A stretch of DNA of 64,000 bases from assembly GCF_000485595.1 (NCBI RefSeq), contig NW_014577175.1, positions 477,348 through 541,347 on the forward strand, given 5' to 3'. Made by a program: the position numbers and the translations under genes. Shown here piece by piece: positions 33,300-45,531 of this stretch (positions are counted from its first letter, which is position 1; the number at the start of each line of letters is the position of its first letter). The notes below the pieces were generated by a model that did not search any database, was not told the DNA's origin, and saw only the letters and a list, made by a program, of their open reading frames with translations. The DNA comes from Priapulus caudatus (Eukaryota; Priapulida; Priapulimorpha; Priapulimorphida; Priapulidae).

Positions 33300-33476
33300 C
33301 AAGGATAGAGAACATGGGTCCCAATAAAACCAATGTCATTTACATCAATATAAATATAATATTATATCAATATAATAGGTTAGGGTTATGGTTAGGGTTA
33401 GGGTTAGGGTTAGAATTAGGGTTAGGGTTAGGGTTAGGCACATTGGTTTTATTGGGACCCATGTTCTCTATCCTTG
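33300..33476 (+). mobile_element. TTAGGG-carrying hAT-like MITE (best copy)
   Basis: A 177-base element with ~36-bp inverted ends: CAAGGATAGAGAACATGGG at the left, CCCATGTTCTCTATCCTTG at the right, each followed inward by CCAATAAAACCAATG or its complement. The centre holds about eight TTAGGG-type units. CAGCTTTG occurs on both sides (about 33283-33290 and 33480-33487) and would be an 8-bp target-site duplication, pointing to the hAT superfamily. It lies in COA7 intron 1. Confidence 0.8.
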
Positions 33477-34964
33477 GGCCCAGCTTTGCTGTGGATCCTG
33501 AGCGCTGCACGCGGATGAGACGCGCAGTTCCGCGGGATATGCGCACGCGACCGCGGGGATGTTCAAGTCACAGGCACTTGAAGCGTTTCATCTGTAAACA
33601 CACGCCGCCGCCATTGTTGCTGCGCTCACTGACACAAATATATATATGTTCAAGTATGAAGCGCTGTCCGCAGTGGAGACGTGCGCCAAATTCGAGGCCC
33701 GGCGCACGTCTCCGCAGCGGTCAGCGGATGGTCTGTAGTTTAAGAAGATAACAATGAAGACTTAGTTCTAAATAAGAACTATCGGCGGCTAAATATTAAA
33801 GAGCAAATACACTTTTCAATTTGTTGACTAGTCAGTCAAAGGGCTTGTTAGGGGGTCCATTATGCAGAGCTTCCAATTGAAATGGCCCATGAAATTGTCA
33901 AGTGGAATTGTGTTTTTCGGAACCCCAAAGAAAATGTCTCACTCTTACATGCACCCCTCCCTGATCAATCACGCATTCAGGCGTAAACAATAACAGAGAT
34001 GAAATTGTGTCGAGTTTATGGCTCTGACGCAGGTGCATTGACGCTACAAGACTGTTGAAAGCACAGGCCACTTGGAACGTTTCAATAAAATAAATATATT
34101 CAACAATTTTTTACAATGCTGCCACCGCCTGTGTGCCAAAGAATAGGTGAACATATGTGAAACATTACGGTTAGTACTGTACTGCTGACATATCCATGAC
34201 TAACTGGACACCACTAAATTGGTAAATGTTCCATCGCCGACCTTAAGAAATTCTGAGAAAATTACGAGTTGTTATCAATACCGGCAGAACTCACCGACAC
34301 CGCCCATACCTGTGTCACATAAGCTATATCGTAAAAGCAACAGGCGTGTTCTGAGAGTGCCCTGCCTCGCGATATCCATTTCGAGGCCGCTTAAGGCAAG
34401 CATAAAGCGCCGCGGGCAAGTGCCACACACGTTCATTGGCTAAAACATATTGAGTTGCGCCTGGGTCAAGGATTCTTCGGAATTTCTTAAATGTTTAAGA
34501 AAAAACTTCAATGTGGCAATGAATGAGCACTTGTTCAACTTCGAAACGCCGTTTGCGTAAAATCGACTCTTCTACATCCTATCTATGCTATTCCATTCGA
34601 TCCAATTCCCGGCCATGCGCTAATAACTAATATGTAACGCCATAACACAGGTATGGTTTGAACGCGTCCCTATCCTTTGTGTGGAGGAACCGCCCTGAGT
34701 TGAAGTTCCTCAGGGCGGTTTGCTGGTGCGTTTCAGAGACTAGAACTTCAAACTGGGTTAATTCTCTACGAAACTTGTCTACCGCTATCCTGGAACTTAT
34801 CTATTGATATCACAATAGTCACTGTATTAAACTAATAGTAACGTATTACAAGAAATTCGAACGCGACGAGCGCCGATTCTTTCAGCGCATTCTGTTGACA
34901 TGTCGACGATACGCATTCCAAAGTGCGGCATAGCGTTCAGGCTAACATTCGAATATATGATTAA

Positions 34965-34977
34965 CCCCCCCCCCCCG

Positions 34978-35041
<64 letters not shown>

Positions 35042-35067
35042 CCCGCGCCCGCCCCCCCCCCCCCCCC
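34965..35067. repeat. ~100-base poly-C tract
   Basis: Almost pure C with four or five G interruptions. The matching position in the other two copies (31800-31812, 43868-43880) has no C tract: GATTATCATTTCTATTCAC and GATTAGTCATTTCTATTCAC run through. The poly-Pro and poly-Gly ORFs here are artefacts. Confidence 0.95.
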
Positions 35068-35088
35068 ATTTCTATCACGAAGTCACAG

Positions 35089-35229
35089 TTGTTGCACCTG
35101 CTTGGTGATCTTTGTGGAAGCAGTAAAAAAAATGCTGAGAAGCAAGGGAGTGGTCGTCAAGATAGACTGTGAGTGCCAATTTGGCCAAAGCTGCTACAAG
35201 TATGGAAAATTCTACTACTGGTCAAGGAG
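35089..35229 (+). pseudogene. COA7: COA7 exon 2, indel-damaged copy
   Basis: Compared with 31827-31970 it has several single-base gains and losses (for example in GGTGATCTTTGTGGAAGC and GGGAGTGGTCGTCAAGAT). It frameshifts and would not encode COA7. It sits at the expected place between exons 1 and 3, so it probably represents the real exon read with errors. Confidence 0.8.
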
Positions 35230-36142
35230 GTAATTACTAATTTACGACCCATCATATAGTTATTTGCAGCTGTTGCACATCATGTAGCACACATGTTTGG
35301 ATATAGGCTAATTGTAATGAAAAAGTTTAATAATACAACCATATAGGCTGTTAATGGATTGCTGCATACCAAGTGTGGTTGTATCTAGCCATACGAACAA
35401 TTCACACGTGAGTAACCCAGAAACCTCCGATGTTGGCCATGGGGGGCAGTGGAGGCACCAAGGGGGGCATGGGGGGCAAATGTCCACCCCCAGTCAGCTT
35501 TCCTGTAGCGAAGGGTTTTTTTAAGAGGAACACAGTTCACCGACTTCACAGGAGCAATGACAATATTAATGTTACTCAATAGGCCCAAAATGTTGCCTTT
35601 CGAATCGTTTGAGGGTTCGACCTTCAAGTTACGTTTAACTGCCATGGTCGACTATGATAAACTTTGAATTCTTCTTGAGTGGCAGACCTCACAAGGACCT
35701 TCCAATGCTTGCGAGAGAAATTTCCGCTTGCTCGTATTCCATTTCTGCGATTTTGTCCCTTTATTTTTGCGCGGCGGAACAGCAATTTCCGTGGATAGTC
35801 GCTTATTTACAACACTAGCCCTACAGTAAAATGTACGAAGTTTGGATATGGATCAGAATGGCTGTCCTCTAGCAAGCGTATTTTAGGCTTGATTTGTGTC
35901 ACTGCAAAATGCTGAAAAACTCGGAGTTCGCGTGGCTTCGCCCCTGGACCCACCCTTAGTTCTCGCACCTCGCCGATCACAACATTTTGCCCCCCCCCCA
36001 TTTTTCCTTGGCCCTGCAAGCTTCCCCCCCCCACATTTTTACAATTCTAGTGCCATCACTGGCCACGGGATACACATATTGTTGGTAAAAAATTCAGCCC
36101 TGTAGATTTAATAGCCTCTCATTTATGTTTCGGCGTTTCCAG

Positions 36143-36576
36143 GACCGAAGGCCAAGTTTCCCGAGGTCTACAGGTACTTCCAGACGGGCTGTGACAACGG
36201 ATGTGGAGATGCTTGCCTGCAAGCTGGTCTGATCTATGGCAGTGGTTACGTCGATGGCAAGAAAGACAAGAAGTGTGCATTGCAATACTTTGAAAAGGGC
36301 TGCGATTTAGACTGCACTAAAAGTTGCTACCAAGCCAGTGGCCTTTACATCAAAGGTAGTGACGAGGTCCCCAAGGATATGAAGAAAGCGTTTCAGCTGT
36401 CTCTTAAAGCATGCGATAAGGAAAACGCGTACGCTTGTCAGAACTTGAGCTTGATGTACAAATCCGGCAAAGGAGTGACGAAGGACTTAAACGCTGCGGC
36501 GCGCTATCAGAAAATTGCACTAGATATACAGGAGGCGCACAAGAAAACCCAGAACACAATCAAATTCAGCGAGTAG
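36143..36576 (+). CDS. COA7: COA7 exon 3 (Sel1 repeats, C-terminus)
   Basis: After tttccag the exon is open to TAG at 36574-36576. It reads GPKAKFPEVYRYFQTGCD and then three Sel1-like units: ACLQAGLIYGSG..CALQYFEKGCD, CYQASGLYIKG..AFQLSLKACD and CQNLSLMYKSGKGVTKDLN. Each helical hairpin carries a spaced Cys pair (CDNGCGDAC, CDLDCTKSC, CDKENAYAC), the disulfide pattern expected of COA7. Clean exons 1+2+3 total 684 bases, 228 codons with stop. THUMPD1 starts 118 bases downstream on the same strand. A noisy copy is at 44953-45408. Confidence 0.92.
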
Positions 36577-36694
36577 CGGAGAAGTACTTTGGACGGAGTC
36601 TTCGAAGACGAGAATCGGACATCTATCCTTGGTTCAGCAGTAAGTATACGGAACGTGTCGTTCGTGTAGCTAGACCTGTGGCTCGCTGCTAGCC

Positions 36695-37036
36695 ATGGAG
36701 AAGAAGCGAACGAAGAGTTATTACCTCAAGTGTTCGAAGCAGGCGCGCACGACCGGCTCGCGTGCCTGCCTCGACGCCGGCATGCGGGGCTTCCTCATCA
36801 CATGCAACATGACAGAGCCCCGATGCCTGCGCGAGGCATACAGCATTCTCAATGAGTACGCCGACGCCCTCTATGGGCCAGAAGACGTCGCTGCGGCGAC
36901 CGCCGACGCAGACGCGGATGTCGAGGCGGCGATGAAACGTGAGGTGGAGGCGCTGCGGGACCGCGGCGCACGCGAGCGACGCTTCCAGGCGGTCGACAGC
37001 GGCGCGCGTAACTGCATCTTCATTCGCACGACGCTC
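36695..37036 (+). CDS. THUMPD1: THUMPD1 N-terminal part (accurate, truncated by a repeat junction)
   Basis: ATG 36695 opens MEKKRTKSYYLKCSKQARTT, then GMRGFLITCNMTEPRCLREA, SILNEYADALYGPEDV, VEAAMKREVEALRDR and FQAVDSGARNCIFIRTTLS. This matches the N-terminus and start of the THUMP domain of THUMPD1, the RNA-binding adaptor that helps NAT10 acetylate tRNA (and in yeast rRNA) cytidines. After about 37036 the reading runs into the repeat that is inverted at 26.6-26.8 kb and stops at 37069. The rest of the protein is found only at 45.9-46.86 kb. Confidence 0.9.
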
Positions 37037-38714
37037 TCGTTGGTCAGAGGAAACTCGGACTACCGTTAGGGTTGGTTATACAGTAACAGCCTAACTCGCG
37101 CACGGGCACCTGTAACGCTGTTCAACGAGTAGGCCTACATACATGGCCTGACTGGGAAAATCGTTCAGGCCGGAAAATATAGCGCGAAATATAGCCCCAG
37201 ACAGGCCACTTTTTAAGCGGGGGGTCTGGAGGTCCTGGGACTCCCCCTCCCAGGAAAATGTTTGTTACAAAGACTTCATTCCATGCATTCTGGTGAATTT
37301 TAGTGCATGTGAATCCCAAACTAATGGGCCAACAACTGCATGTACACAAACTACGTTCAGAGTGTGCAGTATAGCAGGTGCCACGGAACGATTTTTGAAG
37401 TGGGGTGTTCAATTTGTTATGCTCCACAGTGGCCGATCCAGGATTTCATGGAGGGTGGTGAGAAACGGGCGGGGGGTATGGGGGTGCTCCCCCAGAAAAA
37501 CTCCCCCATTAAATTTCTCAAATAATATAAAGTAATTTGTATTTTTATTAATTAATTTGAAATGTTTAAAATTGATTTTAAATTGTGTATTTTAAATGTT
37601 TGAAAATGACTTTTGAAGGGGATGGCTTTCCATATGAAAAGGTAACTAGTGGCTAGCTTGAACTGATTGGCAGCAGGCTATGCTGATACTCTGGGCAACA
37701 GTAACAAAGTGCAGTGTACTTATCATATATATTTTTATCTTGTGAACCCTTTTTCTGCAAGAAAACGAGTCTTTGGTATCTTGATCTATAAATATTTACT
37801 CTAATATATTTCTAAACATGTACTGTATGTTTACCTCACAAAGCTGGCCGAGGTTATCACTTATGTAATTGACACAGAAGTCTTGCAGACATCCCGGGTT
37901 GTCATGCATCGTGCTGAGCGTTGTGCTGTCCGTGGCAATGCTGTTTTTAAAAAAAAGGCAAAGAAAATATCATGGCAAATTAGTAGAATTTACCACACGC
38001 AACTTATGTATGTCAAAGAACAGAAAATAATGCGGCACACAAGATTGTAGTCCGAGATTCCTCTGACCAATGCCCACACGACGATGTTGGTTGATTTGGT
38101 GTGGGTTTAGGGTCAGAGCACTTGCCTATGCAGAAACGTGGATTTCCGATCCCGGTCGAGGATCGTGTGTTTCATCGTCCAAACTCATCAATTGGGGCTA
38201 TCAATCAAGATCTGATCAGCCATAGCAACAAATTTTCATCGAATAGATAAGGGTAAAAGAGTACAATGTACTTACCAACGCGAGCAAGCATATAAGTTAT
38301 CAGTTTTCGATATATGTGCATCAGATCTTGATTGATAGTTGTTGGTAAAAATTAATATTCATAATAATTAATGGTGGATAATGATATAATATTAGATTAC
38401 TAATACAAGTATGTGTGAATTGCAGTGAGGTAAGTACAATTAAACAAGTTTTGCGCATTAACTTTACGTGTATGCATCGTAAAGTCGCGTAAAATTGTGT
38501 AGGCCCTATCCACAGGCACTTGCCACTTGGAACGTCTCAATAAAAAAAATTAATGGTAAATAAACACGAAATGTACCAAAGTCTTAATGTTTCTCTACTC
38601 TAATTCGCCTATAATCACCTGTAAATGCCAGTCAAATGCTCATCACACGCAAGTACACCGCACGCCCGCACTGTGCACAAACAACAGAAATAAGAGAGCA
38701 GGTAGGAAAGCGTG
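37036..38714. repeat. Inverted partner of 24600-26830
   Basis: Reverse-complement matches to 24600-26830 run along most of its length. It begins abruptly inside the THUMPD1 coding sequence, which marks it as the right side of a break in the locus. Confidence 0.75.
37835..37940 (-). other. Possible orphan exon (unassigned)
   Basis: On the minus strand, aaaacag is followed by 35 open codons containing TMHDNPGCLQDFCVNYISDN and LGQLCE, then a gtaaac splice donor. Composition and the flanking splice sites look coding, and the helical pattern faintly recalls BTB-BACK segments, but I do not recognise the protein. A damaged plus-strand copy lies at about 25757-25855. Confidence 0.35.
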
Positions 38715-38929
38715 ATCGCAAAATTAGCTCGACGCTCGCTTTATTTCACACCCTTCACAGCACAAATACACATCCAACAGCTCCCATCTTGGTATCCATG
38801 TGTACAGAAAATGTTTACTTGTTCGAATTATAGACGCTGGCCTTTGTTCATACCTACTCCGCCAGAGATATCTCCGTGAAATTCTGCACGAAATGTGCTC
38901 TGCCGTGAAAATAAAGAGGACGACATGAT

Positions 38930-39185
38930 ACAACAAGTGCCCACAAAGCGACAAGCGCTCATGCTACTGTCTACTGCGGTGACTCTGTGGTGGAGTGGTA
39001 GGATTCTAGTAAACCGCTGTTAGTCCCAAATGTGTTCACAGTACACGCCCGAAACAGTGGAATGCACAGGGATGGTATCAGGAACCTTCTCAAAAGAATG
39101 TTCGTTGGGATCGTTATGAAAGTTGCCACGAGATGGCGCGTACGTTTAAGTGTCTTCAGTATTAAAGATGGAAGCTCGCCATCAT
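38930..39185 (+). repeat. Interspersed repeat R3, copy 1
   Basis: GGTGACTCTGTGGTGGAGTGGTAGGATTCTAGTAAA through GTTCGTTGGGATC and CGAGATGGCGCGTAC matches 55330-55640. A short piece of the same family (AAGTGCCGCAGAGCGACAGC) is at 6740-6765. Confidence 0.65.
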
Positions 39186-39540
39186 ACGTAGTAGCAACAA
39201 CTATCTGCAAGACAGAATAGGTAAGCACTCATCCATTTACTACGCAAGCTACAGGCTGCCAATAGAGAGCTACACCTGTAACCAATTAAGGCAAAAACTC
39301 CACAGTACACCAACAATGCACTGGCAGCAGCCACTGGCAGTGGCATACGTTACATGTAACATACTGACAGTACAGAATGACATAGAATTATACGATTAAG
39401 GAACATACACCTTCTTTAACCAAATTTAGCTTTTGAAATTTCACTGTGACATTGTAGCCTCATACATCCAGAATGTATAGATTCTACTAGCAAACGCCGG
39501 CAGTCAATTCTTTCTAACAGACAGTCCAACAATCCGAAGT

Positions 39541-40073
39541 TAACCCTCCTCTTGAGGGTCAAAAGGTTATCGCGACATTACTCTTCGCATGTCACAGAAG
39601 AGCATTTCATGGTCCTTTCAATAAAGCCATAAAAATGCTAGGTCACCGCTGAAAAAAAGTTTTCAATCGCGTCCGTCAGACCCTGTACTCAGAAAAAATG
39701 TCTAAAAAATCTGCCTGTGCCATTAGACTGTGACCTCCAATTTCGGCACGCAGTGATGCTTTTCGTCCATGATGCTATACACGATATCACGAGCCTAGGT
39801 CGAGGCGTTTAGATTGTGCCGCAATCTGAGTTCCATCCTATACCTTAGAGGTTAAGAATGACATGCTCCCCCTATCTTTTTACACCTCTTGACCTTTGAC
39901 CTCTGGACCCAGCTTCGACATGCCCAATCGTTTCGATACCCCCACGTCCAATATCTGACCGTACGTCAGCGGTTTAGATTTGTGCCCAACTGTTGAAGCA
40001 CGGAGACGGACGCACGGAGCACGGACGATAGTGCGATTCTACCAAGATGCATCTGACTAGTCAGATGAGCTAA
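39541..40073 (+). repeat. Interspersed repeat R1, copy 2
   Basis: TTAACCCTCCTCTTGAGGGT through GACTAGTCAGATGAGCTAA, collinear with 7161-7700 and 56580-57187. Confidence 0.8.
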
Positions 40074-41946
40074 AAATCCAAAACAGCGCTACTTTCGATC
40101 GATCGCTGTAGTCGTGTGTGGTGAGTCCACGCTTGCGCGCATTGTGACTTGCTTGGTGCGGCTCGCAAAGGGAGCTCGGGAGCGGCAGCAGACTAGCCCG
40201 GCATGTGCAATGCGCCCATTTACTCGTGTATAAACAGACATTCTCTTCTTTATGCATTTTCCGGAGGAGAACATTTCGGTGCAAGATTTCAAGGAGACAA
40301 TCTCTGGCAGAGTAGGAAGAACAAAGGCCAGAGTTATAATTTAACAACTCGTGAACTTTCTGTAGCACATGAGATACAAGATGGGAGCTGTTGGATGTGT
40401 ATTGGTGCTGTGAAGGTGTGATTATGAGCGAGGTGAGGAGGAATTGCGATCAGATCTTTCCTATCCTGCTCTCTGTATTTATTGTTGTTTTGCACAGCCG
40501 CTGTGTGGCGTGATACTGCGTGGTGCAGATGGCTTTGCTGTCATTTCTTCAGGGGAGTATAGCTAAGCAAATAGAGGAGAAGAAACATTAAGACTTTGGA
40601 CATTTCGTGTTTAATTTACCATAATTTTTTTTATGAGCGACGTTCAAAGTGCCTGTGGCCCTATCATTGTATCGAATCTTGGTCGAAGTCCGAGATCCTT
40701 GCCAATGACCACACCGACGGATTTTGGTGGATTGGTGTGGTTAGGTTCAGACAACTTGCCTATGCAAACGTGGAATTTCTCGATATTCCCGTCGAGGATC
40801 GCGTTTCATCGACTTTCCAAACTCAAATTGGGGCTATCAATCAAGATCTGATGCACATATATCGAAAACTGGAATAAACTTTATATCGCTTGGCTCGGTT
40901 GGTAAGTACACTTGTACTCTTCTTACCTTAGCCTATTTCGATTTGGAAAAGTTGTTTGGCTAACAAATTTTGGGGGGTCTCCGACATGCATGGCCATTCA
41001 TCGTGCATCCAACTGCATTGTTGGAAACAACAGGGAGATAGCGTATTTAAGTAGCGTCGGTTTTCCCAAAATGCAGTTGATGCTATGGATGGACGATGCA
41101 GGTCGGAGAAATTGTTAGCAACAATTGTTCATAATGCAAAAAGTTAGGTCCGAGCATTATAATGGTTGATGCTATAGCCCAGCGGCAGTCAATGGTAAGC
41201 GGGCTTATCAGTTACTGAGCTAGTCGGGCGTGCGGATAATTGTACTTGGTGGTGATGAGATTTGAGGATTTACAGGTGATTATAGGCAGATTATTTTGGT
41301 AGAGAAACGGATGAGAGACGTTTGGTACATTGCGTGTTTATTTACCATTAAATTTTTTTTTAGTGGAGGACTTCCAAGTGGCAAAGTGCCTGTGAGGGCG
41401 CTAAAGCAATTTTACGGGACTTTACGATGCATACACGTAAAAGTTAATGGCGCAAAACTTGTTTAATTTAAATAAACTTACCTCACTGCAATTGAACACA
41501 TACTTGTATTAGTAACTCTAATATTATATTCATTATCCAGCATTAATTATTATGAATATAATTGTTTACAAACAACAACATAAATTGATAACAATCACAA
41601 TGTCAACATTGCGAAATGCCAATGGCCGAATGTCATATGATTCAACAAACACCACCGTAATACTGTCGTCTTAACTGACACCGGTAGCAGAGGACCAACC
41701 AACTTCACCACATTATGAAGAAACTCATCTCGTGTATGATTTCGACTAAATAGTTGACATAAACCCTTATACACCAACGATATAACATAGGATATAACAC
41801 TCTGTACGACAAAAGCAAGGACAATCTACGATTGTAAGTAATGTTCACTTGTCTTGGACTAGAGTCTGCGAGGTTAGTTATTTGGTCTTAGAAAAATACA
41901 GACCAATCACAAGCTAGTGCACTGCCGGCAGAAGAATTGTAATAGT

Positions 41947-44900
41947 ATGCAGCGCCCTCGGATTTTAAGGACAGGAAGCAGTTGCAGTAGTTCTTGAAAA
42001 TCTGGCATAGAGTACGATTTTCTTGTTACAGTGAAAAAGATCGAAAGTGTAAGAAGATGTTATACCATTTTTTATTGTAGTAAACTGTAATCGCTAGGAG
42101 TTTAATGTATATCCGAGAGACCTGAATTACAAAGATTGCGTGCAGGCGTGATGGCACCGCTTTGGGTTAAGCGATAGAGAACATGGCGTACCATTAAAAC
42201 CAATGTCATTTACATCAATATAAATATAAGTATTATATCAATATAATAGTGTTGGTTAGTGTTAGGAGTTGAGGTTAGGGATTAATTAGGGTTGAGGTTA
42301 GTAGGTTAAGCAATTGGTTTATTAGTGCGGACCCAGTGTTCTTCTATCCTTGGGCCCGCTTTGCCTGTGATCCTGAGCGCTGCACGCGAGATGAGGACGC
42401 GCGAGTTCCGCCGCGGATATGCGCACGGCGGACACCGCGGGATGTTACAGTCACAGGGCGACTTGAGCGGTGTCATCTGTAAACACACGCCGCCGCATTG
42501 TTGCTGCGCTCACTGAACAAATATATCACTACTCGCTTACAAGTATGAAGCGCTGGTCGCAGTTGGAGACGTGCGCCATAATTCGAGCCGGCGCACGTCT
42601 GGCCACAGCCGCGTCAGCGGCAGTCTGGTAGTTTTAGAAGGAACAATGCAAGACTTTGTTCTAAATACAGAACTATCGGGCCGGGGCTAGAATAAGAGCG
42701 CAAATGGACCTTTCTCAATTGTTGGACTGTGTCAGTCACAAAGGCTTGTTGGGGCGTCCAGTTATGCAGAGCTTCCATTGAAGATGCCCATGAAATGTCG
42801 TCAATGTGGGAATTGTGTTTTTCAACCCAAAAGAAATGTCTCACTCTTACATGCACCCTCCCTTGATCAATCACGGCATTCAGGCGGTGAACAGAACAGA
42901 GATGAAATTGTGTCGAGGGTTGATATGGCCTGTGACGGCAGTGCCATTGACGCACAAGACGGTTGAAAGCACAGCCCATTGGAACGTGATTCAATAAAGA
43001 ATAAAAGTATTCATACAATTTTTAGCAAATGCATCACCGCCCCCCTCGTGTGCAAATAGGTGAACATTATGTGAAACATTACGCGTTAGGACTTACTGTG
43101 GACATATCCATGACTAATCTGACACACTAATGTGCAGGTAAAATGTTTCAATGCACCTTAAAGGAAATCAGAAAATTACGGAGGGTTATCATCCAGAAAC
43201 TCCGGACGACCGCCATCCTTGATGGTCGACAAAGCTATATGGTAAACCAAACACGGGCGTGGTTGCGAGGGGGTTGCCTTGGCCTCCGGCAATATCCATT
43301 TCAAAGGCCCTGCTAGCAAGCCAAAAGCGCGCGGGCAGAGAGGCCACACAGTTCATTTGGGTAAACAATTGAGCTAGCGGCGGTCAGGGATTTTCGGAAT
43401 TCTTAAATTTTCAGAAGAACTTCAATGTGCCAATGAATGACGCAGCTTGTGTCAGTTCCGAAAGCGGGGTAAAAAATCAGTCTATCTATCTACTAATCTA
43501 TTCATGGATGCCATTCCGGCCAGTTGCCTAGCAACAAATAATGAACCCAACACAGATAGAGGTTACAACGCGGATCCCTATCCTTTTGTGTGGAGGGAAC
43601 CCCCTGAGTGGAATTCCTCAGGGCGGTTGCTTGAGTGCGTTTTCAGAGACCTAGAACTTCCAAACTGGTTTATTCTAAACACGCAACCTTTCTCCGCTAT
43701 CTGGAACATTACTATGTGATCACAATAGTCTGTATTAAAACTATATAATGTATTACAAAAATTCGATGAGCGACGAGCGGCGATTCTTCCAGCGCCATTT
43801 TCTGTTGACCTGTGAGCGTACGCATTCCCAGATGCGCATAGCGTTCGGCTAACATTTCGATATTATGATTAGTCATTTCTATTCACAATCACAGACGTTG
43901 TCCCTAGCTTGGTGACTTTGTTGAAGCAGTATAGAAAAAAAATGCTGAGAAGCCAAGGGAGGGTCTACCAAAGATAACTGTGAGTCGCACAAGGTTGGCA
44001 AAGCTGCTTACAAGTATGAAAATGGATTATAACTAGGTCGGAAGGAAGGTAATTACTAATTACGACCTATATTTATTAGTGCAGCTGGTTGCACATCATG
44101 TACACATATCATGTTTGATTATAGGTAATTGTAATGAAAAATTATAGACACCATTATATAGCTGGAATTAATCGGATTGTCCAATACAAGGTGGGATTGT
44201 TCTAGATACGAACGATCACACTGTGAGATTAACTCAGAAAACCCCCCTCTCCCGATGTTGGCCGACGAGGCCAGTGGCGGCCACCAAGGGGGGATATGGG
44301 GGCAAATGTCCCCCCCCCCCCCAGGTCAGGATCCTGCTACAAAGGGTTTTAAGGGGACACAGTTCACACTTCACAGGAGCAAAGACAATCTATTATGTTA
44401 ATCAATCAGGCCCAAAATGTTGCTTTCAATCTTTGAGGTTTAAGTTCTTTAACTATAGTAACTATGGTAATTTGAATTCTTATTAGTGGAAGCCTCACAA
44501 GCCTTCGATTTGCGGCAAGAAATTTTCCGCTTTCATCTATTCCATGTTCTGCAGATTTTCCCTTTATGTATTCACCGCAAGCAGCAATTTCCGTGGATGT
44601 CTTTACTGATAACAACCAGCCACACTACAGATAAAATTCTAGAAGTTATGGATTAAGGATCAGAAGTGCTCTACAAGCGTTTTAGCCTTGAGTTTTCACT
44701 CAAAAATGCTAACAAAACTTCGGCAGCTTCCTGTGGACTTCGCCCCCTGGACCCCACCCTTAGTTCTCGCACTACGCGGATCACAAACATTTTGCCCCCC
44801 CCCCATTTTCCTTGCCCTCGCTTCCCGCCCCCACCAACTTTGTACAATTTCGTAGTGCGCATGCACTAGGCACGGGTACACATATTGTTGGTAAAAACTT

Positions 44901-45408
44901 CAGCCCTGTAGATTTAGATAGCCTTTTCTCATTTATGTTCGACCGTTTCCAGGACCGGAGGCGCAAGTTTCCCGAAGGTCTACAAGGCTACTTCGACGGG
45001 CTGTGACCAACGGATGTGGGAGATGCTTCCTGCAGTGGTCTGATCTATGGCAGTGAGTTACGTCGATGGCAAGAAGACAAGAAGTGTGCATTGCAGATAC
45101 ATTTGAAAAGGGCTGCGATTTAGACGTGCACTAAGTTGCTACCAACAGCCAGTGGCCTTTGTACATCAAATTCGTAGTGACGAGGTCCCAAGGACTATGA
45201 AGAAAGCAGGTTCAGCTGCCTCTTAAAGGCGATGCGATAAGGAAACACGCGTATCGTTGTTCAGAATTGGAGCTATTGAGTGTTTACAAATCGGCCAAAG
45301 GCGTGACGTAAGTACTTAAACGCTGCGGCGCCGCCTATCAAGAAAATTGCACTAGAATACAGGAGGCGCACGAAGAAAACCAGACACACAATCAAATTCA
45401 GCAGTAGT
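41947..45408 (+). pseudogene. COA7: COA7, complete but indel-damaged copy
   Basis: Exons at about 41947-42047, 43895-44048 and 44953-45408 align with the clean COA7 exons but contain many frameshifts: ATGCAGCGC for ATGGCAGCG at the start, and extra bases in CAAGTTTCCCGAAGGTCTAC. No long frame survives. Exon order and spacing are correct, which the clean pieces at 31-37 kb lack. This is best read as one real gene sequenced with errors, although a decayed tandem duplicate cannot be excluded from sequence alone. Confidence 0.75.
42166..42354 (+). mobile_element. TTAGGG-carrying TIR element, noisy copy
   Basis: GTTAAGCGATAGAGAACATG at the left and TTCTATCCTTGGGCCCGC at the right, with irregular GGTTAGTGTTAGG-type units between. 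It occupies the same position in COA7 intron 1 as 33300-33476. Confidence 0.75.
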
Positions 45409-45531
45409 AGCGGAGAAGTTACTTTGGACGGAAGTCTCTCGAAGACGAGAATCCGACATCTATCGGTGGTTCAGCAGTAAAGTAACGGAACGGTTCTTTG
45501 TTGTAGCTAGACTGTGCGCTCGCTGCTAGCC

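Larger units (their letters stand above)
34125..35895 (+). repeat. Indel-rich duplicate of 31049-32577
   Basis: Same content and order as 31049-32577 but with frequent one-base insertions and deletions, even in the exon. The density and type of differences resemble uncorrected long-read sequence. Confidence 0.8.

Noticed and set aside
33375-33437. TTAGGG run as a chromosome end or telomere fusion
   Set aside because: It is short, lies inside inverted ends of a small element, and genes continue on both sides.
34827-35172. Poly-Gly and poly-Pro ORFs
   Set aside because: They translate the poly-C tract, which is itself absent from the sister copies.
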